A stretch of 64,000 nt of DNA from JAJCYL01 sp965206015 (GTDB lineage Bacteria > Bacteroidota > Bacteroidia > Cytophagales > Cyclobacteriaceae). Positions 1 to 8,421 of the stretch are shown one piece after another. Numbering within the stretch: position 1 is the stretch's first letter; the number at the start of each line of letters is the position of its first letter. Position numbers and translations under genes: made by a program. The notes beneath the pieces were generated by a model. That model did no database searches, had not been told where the DNA came from, and was given only the letters and a program-made list of their open reading frames with translations. The stretch is from contig CBDBIW010000015.1 of assembly GCA_965206015.1 (NCBI GenBank), positions 620,001-684,000 of the forward strand, read 5' to 3'.

Positions 1-2
1 TG

Positions 3-1484
3 TCATTAACCGAAAGTATTGGCGTGATTATGGGAGCAAATATTGGCACAACAATCACAGCCTGGTTGATTTCTATCATCGGATTTAAAGTGAAAATAGG
101 AGCTTATGCGATGTACATTATAGCAGCAGGGTTTCCCATGCTATTTTTTAATCGTAGCAAAGTCAGGTCCTGGGGGGAAGTTCTAATTGGCTTCGCTCTT
201 CTCTTTTTAGGCTTGACCTATCTCAAGGGTTCCGTTCCAGACTTTAAGTCAAATCCTGAAATACTTTCTTTTCTGTCCAGTTACACTGACTTAGGGTTTT
301 TATCAATAATAATATTCGTGGGGATTGGTACATTGATAACAGTTATTGTTCAATCGTCCAGTGCCGCTATGGCATTGACTTTGGTAATGGCTAATAATGG
401 GTGGATACCATTTGATTTGGCTGCTGCGATGGTTTTAGGTGAAAATATCGGGACAACTATAACTGCAAATTTTGCGGCCTTAATCGGGAATGTTCATGCC
501 AAGAGAGCAGCAGCAGCTCATTTTATGTTCAACATATTTGGAGTCCTTTGGATCATATTTTTAATGCCAATTTTCCTCTCAGCGATTGATTCATATATGA
601 TGTCATCAGGAGGAAGTTCCCCATACAACAACTCGGAAGATATACCGATTGGACTATCCTTCTTTCATACGAGTTTCAATATTGTCAATACGCTTATACT
701 GGTGAATTTTGTAAACTTTATAGCTAAGGCTGCCACCAAAATGGTTAAATCCAAAGGTGATGACGAGGAATTCCATTTGGAATATATCGGAACGGGAATG
801 ATGGATACGGCAGAACTCTCACTAGAGGAGGCAGCAAAAGAAACTGCGAAATTTGGTGAGATTACAAGTAAAATGTTGGGCTTCCTCAGGGAATTAGTAG
901 AAGCCAGGAAAACTAAAAGACAGAATAAGCTGTTGGCTAAGATTAGAAAATACGAGGAGATTACGGATAGGATGGAGGAAGAAATTTCTACTTATCTAAT
1001 GAAAGTGTCTCAGGGTCAATTGAGTAATACCACATCGGTTAGAGTGGCCAGTTTGATGAGTATCATCAATGACTTAGAAAGAATCGGGGACGTTATTTTC
1101 CAAATGTCAAAAGATATTGGAGGAAAGATCGAAGATGAATTAGCGTTTACAGGAGAACAAATAAAGGGTGTTTACAAAATGTCAGATGCTATAGATGGAG
1201 CATTTTTGGAAATGAACATTAACCTTAAGAAGGACTACAGGCAAGTGACTATTACTACAGCTTTCAACAAAGAGGCTGCTATAAATGGTCAACGGAATAA
1301 ATTGAGAAAGCAGCATTTGAAAAGGATGGAGAGCAGCACCTTCGACATTGAAGCCGGTACGATCTATAGAGATATATTTTATGCTGGTGAAAAAGTGGGG
1401 GACCACATAATGAATGTGACGGAGGCAATTACCGGAGAGAAGGAAAGAGAAATTAGAGAACTTGAGGCTGAGACAGCTGACTAA
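3..1484 (+). CDS. Na/phosphate cotransporter family protein with C-terminal PhoU-like domain (5' end cut by window)
   Basis: The frame is open from the window edge and the start codon lies outside, so this is a 3' part of about 493 codons. The first visible residues include GANIGTT, the end of the first Na/Pi repeat. The second repeat is complete, with QSSSA followed by GENIGTT and hydrophobic helices on both sides. From about residue 260 onward the protein becomes a charged helical region typical of the PhoU-like tail of NptA/YjbB-type transporters. The family moves phosphate across the inner membrane with sodium. Its end overlaps the convergent M20 gene by 32 nt. Confidence 0.88.
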   Translation, partial: SLTESIGVIMGANIGTTITAWLISIIGFKVKIGAYAMYIIAAGFPMLFFNRSKVRSWGEVLIGFALLFLGLTYLKGSVPDFKSNPEILSFLSSYTDLGFLSIIIFVGIGTLITVIVQSSSAAMALTLVMANNGWIPFDLAAAMVLGENIGTTITANFAALIGNVHAKRAAAAHFMFNIFGVLWIIFLMPIFLSAIDSYMMSSGGSSPYNNSEDIPIGLSFFHTSFNIVNTLILVNFVNFIAKAATKMVKSKGDDEEFHLEYIGTGMMDTAELSLEEAAKETAKFGEITSKMLGFLRELVEARKTKRQNKLLAKIRKYEEITDRMEEEISTYLMKVSQGQLSNTTSVRVASLMSIINDLERIGDVIFQMSKDIGGKIEDELAFTGEQIKGVYKMSDAIDGAFLEMNINLKKDYRQVTITTAFNKEAAINGQRNKLRKQHLKRMESSTFDIEAGTIYRDIFYAGEKVGDHIMNVTEAITGEKEREIRELEAETAD

Positions 1485-2652
1485 TGGCGATCCAGGCCAT
1501 TAGACCCACACCTATTTCAATAGCTGATTCGTCGATGTCAAAAGTGGGTGTATGCACTCCAGAGGTAATACCCATTTCTTCATGCCTAGTACCTAATCGA
1601 TAGAAACAGGCATTTGTTTGTTGAGAATACCATGCGAAATCCTCAGCAGCCAACCAGATGTCCAGATCAACTACATTTTCAACTCCTAAGTATTCGATTG
1701 CACATGTTTTTGCCAGTGCAGTTACTTCCGGATGATTTTTCAAAAATGGGTAGCCCTTTCGAATTTCTATTTCGCAATGTCCGTCCATGCCCCCGGCAAT
1801 GCTTTCAGCCAGCTTTTTTATTCTATTATGGGCATCAGCTCTCCAATCCTCATCGAAAGTTCTAAATGTACCCTCCACTTTCACGTCATCAGGAATTATA
1901 TTGGTTGCCCCTTCTGCTATGACTTTTCCAAATGATAGCACTGAAGGAATTTTGGGAGGGGCATTTCGTGATATTATTTGTTGCAGAGCAACAATAATAT
2001 GCGAGGTGATTAACACCGGATCAATATTCAGTTCTGGCATAGCCGCATGTCCGCCTTTGCCTTTAACTGTCATATGGATTTCGTCGGCACTGGCCATATA
2101 CATTCCAGATTTGAAACCTACCTTCCCGGCCGGGATAAGAGGCATCACATGTTGACCAATGATTGCATCCGGTTCAGGGTTTTCGAGGACTCCTTCTTTA
2201 ATCATGAGGGTAGCACCTCCAGGTAACTTCTCCTCTCCAGGCTGAAAAATGAGTTTCACAGTACCCTCAAATTCAGGGCGATTTTCATTGAGGATTTTGG
2301 CAGCACCAAGTAAGCAAGTAGTATGAACATCGTGACCACAAGCATGCATTACTCCTTCATTTTGTGATTTATAGGCTACATTATTGGCCTCTATAATAGG
2401 TAGAGCGTCCATGTCAGCCCTTAATGCAATGGTTTTGGATCCGGGGGTTTTGCCCTCAATCAAAGAGACTATTCCGGTATCTGCCATTGACGAATAGGAA
2501 ATCCCCAATTTGTCCAACTCTGACTTCACGAATTTCGATGTTTCGTATTCTTTGAAGGACAATTCCGGGTGGGCATGTAAATGACGTCTGATCTTTAGTA
2601 AATCAGGTTGTATTTCCCTGGCCCTGTTTTTAATGGTTTGAAGGAGATTCAT
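1453..2652 (-). CDS. M20 family amidohydrolase / metallopeptidase (HipO-like)
   Basis: At 399 aa this has the usual length of the M20D amidohydrolases that cleave N-acyl amino acids or similar amides. Visible metal-site motifs are ALRADMDALPI, HACGHDVHTT, QPGEEK, GQHVMP and, near the C-terminus, AAEDFAWY. The lid domain lies between the two halves of the zinc-binding domain. No signal peptide is seen, so it should be cytoplasmic. The natural substrate cannot be told from sequence. The gene stands alone, convergent with the transporter gene and sharing its last 32 nt with it. Confidence 0.9.
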   Translation of the reverse strand: MNLLQTIKNRAREIQPDLLKIRRHLHAHPELSFKEYETSKFVKSELDKLGISYSSMADTGIVSLIEGKTPGSKTIALRADMDALPIIEANNVAYKSQNEGVMHACGHDVHTTCLLGAAKILNENRPEFEGTVKLIFQPGEEKLPGGATLMIKEGVLENPEPDAIIGQHVMPLIPAGKVGFKSGMYMASADEIHMTVKGKGGHAAMPELNIDPVLITSHIIVALQQIISRNAPPKIPSVLSFGKVIAEGATNIIPDDVKVEGTFRTFDEDWRADAHNRIKKLAESIAGGMDGHCEIEIRKGYPFLKNHPEVTALAKTCAIEYLGVENVVDLDIWLAAEDFAWYSQQTNACFYRLGTRHEEMGITSGVHTPTFDIDESAIEIGVGLMAWIAISQLSQPQVL

Positions 2653-2714
2653 TTATTGTCTGAATCAGCATTTACAGAATTAATCAATCAGCAGAATTTG
2701 AAAGTTCAATATTG

Positions 2715-3089
2715 TTATACTTTGGATTGAATACCAATTTGTATTCCAAAACTTGGAGCACCGAAATTAATGAGAAGACCCTTCGGAAAATCGTATACTA
2801 CAGTATAATTTTTGGCTTGAGCCAAATGAGTGTCTTCCAATCTGACCAGAGCTTTTATCTCGACAATAACTTTATTTTTCAACCACAAAATCCGCTCTTC
2901 TAGTACCAGCCTCAAAATCCTCATAAAAACTGTATGTTCTTGCTCTCTTGCAAATTCTAACTTTGCCTGTTCGAGTTCGATTGACAAGCAGCGTTGATAA
3001 ATTACTTCCTGAAATCCCGGACCCAAGGTGTGGTGGATTTTCATCGCACAACCAATAATTTTATATGTCAGGTCATCTTTTAACATCAA
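2715..3089 (-). CDS. GxxExxY family protein, central part out of frame
   Basis: The ends of this 124 aa ORF match the GxxExxY family of unknown function: GPGFQEVIYQRCL near residue 23, then KVIVEIKAL and GLLINFGAPSFG toward the end. The middle (about 2880-2945) does not fit. Read in the neighbouring frame, the same DNA gives YEDFEAGTRRADFVVE, which is what the family should have there. Two compensating single-base indels therefore seem to have garbled about 20 residues while keeping the ORF open. Sequencing error is an alternative. The family is often found near other scattered accessory genes. Confidence 0.7.
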   Translation of the reverse strand: MMLKDDLTYKIIGCAMKIHHTLGPGFQEVIYQRCLSIELEQAKLEFAREQEHTVFMRILRLVLEERILWLKNKVIVEIKALVRLEDTHLAQAKNYTVVYDFPKGLLINFGAPSFGIQIGIQSKV

Positions 3090-3145
3090 TGTACAAATTG
3101 ATAATCCTGTTAATCCATCAATTCTATTTTCCTGATTTTAGACAG

Positions 3146-3649
3146 TTATTCTTTAAGAGATATCCTTTCCGGAAGTACCAGCACCTGGGGGAATCTTTTT
3201 CGAAGTAAATTAAAATTCTTTTCCGCTTCTAATCTGGTATAGTATTGACCCACCTTTACCCGAAACATCGGTTGGTCATAGGTAACATTGGCTTCCTCGT
3301 CCATTAAAACTTTATAGACTAAATTCTTTGCCTGGTTAGCAGCGTCTCTGCTTCTGCCAGAATACACCTGGATGGTAAATCCCGGCAAATAACCGATCTC
3401 CTCGTTGCGAGCAGCTTTAATTCTTAAGACACTGTCAATTTCTGTCCTCAAATGCTCGGTAGGCTCTATGTACGCTATGTCTGGGGCATTCAGTTGTTTT
3501 GGATTTTCCTCTATAGTCGAGACAGACACGAAAGGGCGGTACCTTGAGAGGTCCTCTTCATAAAGTGTATTTGACGATGTGGATTGCTGAATTGTCGGAC
3601 TGCAACTTCCAATAATTACTAAAAATAATATAGTAAGCAGTCCTTTCAT
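3146..3649 (-). CDS. SPOR domain lipoprotein
   Basis: I start at the ATG at 3649-3647 because it gives a clean lipoprotein signal (MKGLLTILFLVIIGSCS, cysteine at residue 16); the longer frame would begin inside secA. This start overlaps the secA stop by one base (TAATG), so translation is probably coupled. The C-terminal 80 residues form a SPOR domain (GFTIQVYSGRSRDAANQAK, then FRVKVGQYYTRLEAE and a closing VLVLPERISL). SPOR domains bind denuded glycan strands of peptidoglycan, so a role in the envelope or at the division site is likely. The middle is low-complexity linker. Confidence 0.85.
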   Translation of the reverse strand: MKGLLTILFLVIIGSCSPTIQQSTSSNTLYEEDLSRYRPFVSVSTIEENPKQLNAPDIAYIEPTEHLRTEIDSVLRIKAARNEEIGYLPGFTIQVYSGRSRDAANQAKNLVYKVLMDEEANVTYDQPMFRVKVGQYYTRLEAEKNFNLLRKRFPQVLVLPERISLKE

Positions 3650-6600
3650 TAGTTTTCTACAATGACACATTTGTTGTTCTGCAAGTCTTCTTCCACAAGC
3701 TTGAATTTAACTTCTTTTTTGAGGGTACCATCGGCATATTTGACAGAAACCTTCTCATTTCTGCCTGCAATCTTTGCAGACTTGGCAGGAGCAACTTTCT
3801 CAACTGGTGGCCTGCGTTGACCTTGGCTACCACCGGAAAGGAGAGACTTAGACTCTTCTTTATTCTCTTCATAATCATGTGAAGACTTTTGCTGACGTGC
3901 TTCATCAACTTGAGAAGATTGTTGAACTGGAATTGTAGCCTTTGTGAGGAATGAGACAGTGTCTTCGTTCACTTTGGCTATAAAGCGTTTGAAGAGTTCG
4001 AAAGACTCGAATTTATAAATCAAAAGCGGATCCTTTTGCTCATAAACAGCAGCCTGGACTGACTGTTTCAAATCATCCATATCTCTCAAATGCTCTTTCC
4101 AGGCCTGATCAATAAATGCCAGAGCACCAAACTTTTCCATCTCACGGATCATTTGTTTGGCATCTGTTTCAAGTGCTTTTTCCAAGTTAACAGCGACCCC
4201 AATTTGTTTTTTACCATCGGTAAAAGGAACAAGAACGTCCACTACCGTGGCACCACGATTTTTCTGTATGTCTTTGAGAATCGGAAAAGCGCGTTTCACC
4301 AACTCCGCGTTCTTCTCGTCATATCGGTCAAGTGCCTCCTGATACACTTTGTCACTTAATTCTTCATTGCTGATGGTCGAAAATTCCTCCTGGGTAATTT
4401 GGACGTCCAAGCCGAAAATACTGAGGCAATTGAGTTTGAAACTATCATAGTCTTCCGAATTTTTTGCATTGATGACGATATCCTCCGAGATCTCATCATA
4501 CATATTGAGAATATCCACTTGCAGTCGTTCTCCAAACAAGGCATTCCTTCTTCGCTTGTATATAACCTCCCGTTGGTTATTCATGACGTCATCGTATTCT
4601 AATAAGCGTTTTCTGGTTGCGAAGTTGTTTTCCTCTACTTTCTTTTGAGCACGCTCGATAGATTTGGTAATCATGGAGTGTTGGATGACTTCTCCTTCCT
4701 CAAGACCAAGGCGGTCCATCCATTTCGCCACCCGATCGGAACCAAAAAGACGCATGAGGTTATCTTCCAGTGACACATAGAATTGGGTGGATCCCGGATC
4801 ACCCTGACGGCCAGACCGGCCTCTCAGTTGTCGGTCAACTCGTCTTGACTCATGTCTTTCAGTACCAATAATGGCTAACCCTCCTGCCTCTTTGGACTCA
4901 GTAGTTAATTTAATATCAGTACCTCTACCCGCCATATTGGTCGCAATAGTTACTGTGCCTGGTTCACCGGCGTGGGCCACTATTTCTGCTTCTCGAGCAT
5001 GTTGCTTGGCGTTCAATACCTGGTGTTCAATCCCTTTCATCTTAAGCATTCGACTTATTAATTCGGAAATCTCAACTGAAGTAGTACCGACTAATACTGG
5101 CCTTCTTGCTTTTGTCAGTTCGACAATCTCTTCACTGATCGCATTGAACTTTTCACGCATGGTTTTGTAAACCATGTCTTCTCTGTCGTCTCTGACAATT
5201 GGTCTGTTAGTTGGGATAACGACAACATCGAGTTTGTAGATCTCTAAGAATTCTCCCGCTTCTGTTTCGGCTGTACCCGTCATACCCGCCAACTTATGGT
5301 ACATTCGAAAGTAATTCTGAAGAGTAACCGTGGCGTAGGTCTGAGTAGCATCCTCAACCTTCACATTTTCCTTAGCCTCTATTGCCTGATGGAGCCCGTC
5401 CGAATAACGTCTGCCGTCCATAACTCTGCCTGTCTGCTCATCAACAATCTTTACTTTTTCTTCTACAACGATATATTCCGTGTCTTTCTCAAACAGACAA
5501 TACGCTTTTAACAATTGATTAATGGAATGTATTCTTTGTGCTTTGGTAGTATAGTCTTGAATTAACGTCTCTTTCTTGCTTAGACGCTCTGATTCTTCAA
5601 TACTTGTATCATTTTCAATTTTTGAAATTTCTACGCCAATGTCAGGCATAATGAAGAAGTTTTTGTCTTCGCCTTCATTAGTGATGAGATCAATGCCTTT
5701 TTCAGTTAACTCTATACTATTGTGCTTTTCATCAATAGTGAAATAAAGTTCCTGGTCGGCTTCAGGCATCATTTTCTGATTGTCCTGCAGATAAAAGTTC
5801 TCGGTTTTCTGAAGAATTTGCCTCATGCCGGTTTCGCTCAAGTACTTAATTAGAGGTTTGTACCTGGGGAGGCCTCGGAATACTCTAAATAATGGCAAAC
5901 CACCTTCATTGGTATTATTCTCTGCGATCAGCTTCCTGGCTTCATTCAGGTATTGCTGTGCCTGTCTTTTTTGCGCATCTACAAGTTTGGCAATGCGTGG
6001 TTTTAATTCATGAAATTCGTGCTCATCTCCTCCCCTTGGGATAGGGCCTGAGATTATCAGGGGTGTCCGGGCCTCATCCACCAAAACGGAGTCGACTTCA
6101 TCCACCATTGCGTAATGGTGTTTCCGTTGAACAAGCTCTTCAGGATTTCTTGACATATTATCTCTGAGGTAGTCGAAACCGAATTCATTATTAGTACCAT
6201 AAGTGATATCGGAATTGTATGCTGCTCTGCGTTCTGGCGAGTGTGGTTGGTATTTGTCAATGCAATCCACTTTAATACCATGGAATTCAAATATGGGCCC
6301 GTTCCACTCAGCATCTCTTTTCGCCAAGTAGTCATTGACGGTAACGATGTGCACACCTCGCTCTGCTAAGGCATTCAGATAGGCAGGTAGTGTGGCAACC
6401 AAAGTCTTACCTTCACCTGTGGTCATTTCTGCAATTTTGCCTTGGTGGAGGACTATCCCACCGACAAGTTGAACATCGTAATGCACCATTTTCCACTCAA
6501 CATTGATCCCGCCAGCGGTCCATTGGTTCTTCCAGATGGCCTGGTCACCTTTAATCTCGACATGGTCATTAATAGCCGCAATCTCCTTATCCCGGTGTGT

Positions 6601-7008
6601 AGCGGTAACCTCAAGGCACTCATTCTCAGTCAATCGTCGAGCTGTTTCCTTAACCACTGCAAACGCATGCGGGAGAATCTTCAGCAATGTAGCCTCTAAG
6701 GCCTCATCACGCTCCTCCTCAAGTTTGTCAATCTTACCAAAAAGTTCTTCTTTATCAGTTATCTCTAAGTCTGGATTTTCGTCGATTCGACCCTGATGGG
6801 TAGCAATCTGGTCATCAATTGTTTTTAAATCAGCTTTTATGAGTTCCTTGAGTTCGGTCGTTTTCCCACGAAGTGCATCATCTGTAATCGAACTGAGCTT
6901 GTTGAACTCATCATTGATTTCATGAACCAAAGGCATTAGTAACTTAATATCCTTATCAGACTTTGTGCCCATTAGTTTGGTAAAGCCTTTAACTATCGTC
7001 CCTAACAT
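3649..7008 (-). CDS. secA: Preprotein translocase ATPase SecA
   Basis: This 1119 aa protein is the ATP-driven motor of the general secretory pathway, working at the inner membrane with SecYEG. It shows the Walker A site in MTTGEGKTLVATLPAYLNA, the DEVDS Walker B box in YAMVDEVDSVLVDEARTP, and helicase motifs such as GTTSVEISE, ATNMAGRGTDIKL and RQLRGRSGRQGDPGS. It has the insertions that make Bacteroidota SecA longer than the 900 aa enterobacterial form. The tail ends in a basic linker and a short beta-rich segment (KVSVKYADGTLKKEVKFKL) instead of the cysteine zinc motif. It feeds the SPOR lipoprotein gene by a one-base overlap. Confidence 0.98.
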   Translation of the reverse strand: MLGTIVKGFTKLMGTKSDKDIKLLMPLVHEINDEFNKLSSITDDALRGKTTELKELIKADLKTIDDQIATHQGRIDENPDLEITDKEELFGKIDKLEEERDEALEATLLKILPHAFAVVKETARRLTENECLEVTATHRDKEIAAINDHVEIKGDQAIWKNQWTAGGINVEWKMVHYDVQLVGGIVLHQGKIAEMTTGEGKTLVATLPAYLNALAERGVHIVTVNDYLAKRDAEWNGPIFEFHGIKVDCIDKYQPHSPERRAAYNSDITYGTNNEFGFDYLRDNMSRNPEELVQRKHHYAMVDEVDSVLVDEARTPLIISGPIPRGGDEHEFHELKPRIAKLVDAQKRQAQQYLNEARKLIAENNTNEGGLPLFRVFRGLPRYKPLIKYLSETGMRQILQKTENFYLQDNQKMMPEADQELYFTIDEKHNSIELTEKGIDLITNEGEDKNFFIMPDIGVEISKIENDTSIEESERLSKKETLIQDYTTKAQRIHSINQLLKAYCLFEKDTEYIVVEEKVKIVDEQTGRVMDGRRYSDGLHQAIEAKENVKVEDATQTYATVTLQNYFRMYHKLAGMTGTAETEAGEFLEIYKLDVVVIPTNRPIVRDDREDMVYKTMREKFNAISEEIVELTKARRPVLVGTTSVEISELISRMLKMKGIEHQVLNAKQHAREAEIVAHAGEPGTVTIATNMAGRGTDIKLTTESKEAGGLAIIGTERHESRRVDRQLRGRSGRQGDPGSTQFYVSLEDNLMRLFGSDRVAKWMDRLGLEEGEVIQHSMITKSIERAQKKVEENNFATRKRLLEYDDVMNNQREVIYKRRRNALFGERLQVDILNMYDEISEDIVINAKNSEDYDSFKLNCLSIFGLDVQITQEEFSTISNEELSDKVYQEALDRYDEKNAELVKRAFPILKDIQKNRGATVVDVLVPFTDGKKQIGVAVNLEKALETDAKQMIREMEKFGALAFIDQAWKEHLRDMDDLKQSVQAAVYEQKDPLLIYKFESFELFKRFIAKVNEDTVSFLTKATIPVQQSSQVDEARQQKSSHDYEENKEESKSLLSGGSQGQRRPPVEKVAPAKSAKIAGRNEKVSVKYADGTLKKEVKFKLVEEDLQNNKCVIVEN

Positions 7009-7056
7009 TTGATATTGTTCTTACTTTGAAATTTAAAATTAAATGGTTTAGGTGAG

Positions 7057-7064
7057 CAAAGATA
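7057..7064 (-). promoter_or_regulatory. Possible -7 box of the secA promoter
   Basis: Read on the minus strand this is TATCTTTG, a perfect match to the Bacteroidota -7 consensus TAnnTTTG, about 49 nt before the secA start. No good TTTG -33 box is visible at the expected distance, so the call is weak. Confidence 0.35.
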
Positions 7065-7102
7065 GGTTTAAAATGGTGATTTGTTGCTTGAAGGCGTTCG
7101 CT

Positions 7103-7870
7103 TTAGATTTCTATGCTGCCTTCGAATACGGGTGTTGCTGGTCCAGACAGATAAATGTTCTTGTAACCTTCATTGGTTTTATTGAATGAGACGTTTAGAA
7201 CACCTCCAAACGTCTTGATTTTAACTGGGCTGGAAATTCCTTTTGTACTGGCTCCAATAGCAGCGGCAGTTACACCAGTACCACATGATAATGTTTCATT
7301 TTCAACACCTCTTTCATACGTACGAACCGAGATTGTGTCGTTGGCTAAAATCTCAACAAAATTTACGTTGGTCCCATGTGGAGAGAATTTCTCATTGTAT
7401 CTAATCTCTTTTCCTTCTTGAAAAACGTCAAGACTTTCAATATTGGGTCGATATGCAAGGTAATGTGGTGAGCCAGTATTTATGAATTGGTCTTCGCCAT
7501 ACGAAATAATATTTTTAACGTTAAAGAGCTCAAAACTAATTTCATCATTAAAAATATGTCCTTTATGAACGCCGTCAGTGGTCAAAAATGCAGTGTCGTT
7601 TTCAATTATTTGGAGATACTTTGCGAAATGAATGGCACAGCGACTTCCATTGCCACAAAGGCTCTTACTTCCATCTGAATTGAAGTAAACCATTTCAAAA
7701 TCACATTTGTCATGGTTTTGTATCAAAATAAACCCGTCGGCACCGACACCTAGCTTTCTATCGCATATTCTCGCAACCTGGTCGGTGCCAGGAGACCATT
7801 GTAAAGACCGGTTATCAACAATGACAAAATCATTGCCTGTTCCCTGATATTTATAGAATGATAGCTTCAT
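7103..7870 (-). CDS. dapF: Diaminopimelate epimerase
   Basis: DapF converts LL- to meso-diaminopimelate for peptidoglycan and lysine synthesis in the cytosol. The 255 aa protein has both catalytic cysteines in their motifs: LCGNGSRC around residue 73 and LSCGTGVTAAA around residue 195. The N-terminus YQGTGNDFVIVDNR is also typical. The length is slightly short for the family (about 260-275) but nothing is missing. It lies between rplS, which ends in a strong terminator just upstream, and secA, 94 nt downstream on the same strand. Confidence 0.97.
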   Translation of the reverse strand: MKLSFYKYQGTGNDFVIVDNRSLQWSPGTDQVARICDRKLGVGADGFILIQNHDKCDFEMVYFNSDGSKSLCGNGSRCAIHFAKYLQIIENDTAFLTTDGVHKGHIFNDEISFELFNVKNIISYGEDQFINTGSPHYLAYRPNIESLDVFQEGKEIRYNEKFSPHGTNVNFVEILANDTISVRTYERGVENETLSCGTGVTAAAIGASTKGISSPVKIKTFGGVLNVSFNKTNEGYKNIYLSGPATPVFEGSIEI

Positions 7871-7888
7871 TTCTGACCAAAAATAAAA

Positions 7889-7917
7889 AAAGCCCCCGAG
7901 GTGAATCTGAGGGCTTT
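7889..7917 (-). terminator. Rho-independent terminator after rplS
   Basis: On the minus strand AAAGCCCTC and a matching GGGGGCTTT arm enclose a short loop and are followed by a T-rich run. It lies 22 nt after the rplS stop and ends about 20 nt before the dapF start. Confidence 0.85.
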
Positions 7918-7938
7918 ATGATGTTTTCTCTTTTGAGG

Positions 7939-8292
7939 TTATAATTTCTCCTTAATTCTCGCTGCTTTACCTTTTCTGGTTCTCAGGTAGTAAAGTCTTG
8001 CTCTTCTAACCCGGCCTTTCCTTACAACCTCTATCTTATCAAGGTTTGGAGATAAAAGTGGGAATATACGCTCTACAGAAATGCCCGATGAAGCCTTTCT
8101 TACGGTAAAAGATTCGCCATTGCTGTCAGGGTGCTTCCTTTGGATAACGGTTCCCTGGAATTGCTGAATTCTTTCTTTGTTTCCCTCCTTAATCTTCACG
8201 TGTACATTGACTGTATCACCTGATTGAAAATTGGGAAACTTCTGTCGATTCTCCCGGTACTCAGCTTCTACTAGTCTGATCAGCTCACTCAT
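7939..8292 (-). CDS. rplS: 50S ribosomal protein L19
   Basis: L19 sits at the interface of the 30S and 50S subunits. The 117 aa protein has the full family pattern: FQSGDTVNVHVKIKEGNKER, the core FQGTVIQRKH, SGISVERIFPLLSPNLDKIEV and the basic end RRARLYYLRTRKGKAARIKEKL. The neighbouring trmD, rimM and rpsP genes common in other phyla are absent. Here rplS stands as a single unit with its own promoter and terminator. Confidence 0.98.
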   Translation of the reverse strand: MSELIRLVEAEYRENRQKFPNFQSGDTVNVHVKIKEGNKERIQQFQGTVIQRKHPDSNGESFTVRKASSGISVERIFPLLSPNLDKIEVVRKGRVRRARLYYLRTRKGKAARIKEKL

Positions 8293-8320
8293 GATCGAAA
8301 TTGCTTTAAAAAACGGAGCG

Positions 8321-8351
8321 CAAATATAGAGTTATAATCCTGTATTTAAAA
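8321..8351 (-). promoter_or_regulatory. Promoter of rplS (Bacteroidota type)
   Basis: The minus strand reads TATATTTG (8328-8321), a perfect TAnnTTTG -7 box, 28 nt before the start. A TTTT element (8351-8348), one base off the TTTG -33 box, precedes it with the expected 19 nt spacer. Confidence 0.55.
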
Positions 8352-8421
8352 GAGTGTCTTTAAAAATATAGGAATTCATTTGTGTAGGATACTGGAATAA
8401 AATTCGATAAGGGTTTAAATC

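Noticed and set aside
3649..3780. Missing zinc-binding C-terminus of SecA as a possible truncation
   Set aside because: Bacteroidota SecA proteins commonly end in this beta-rich tail, and the next gene overlaps the stop by design.
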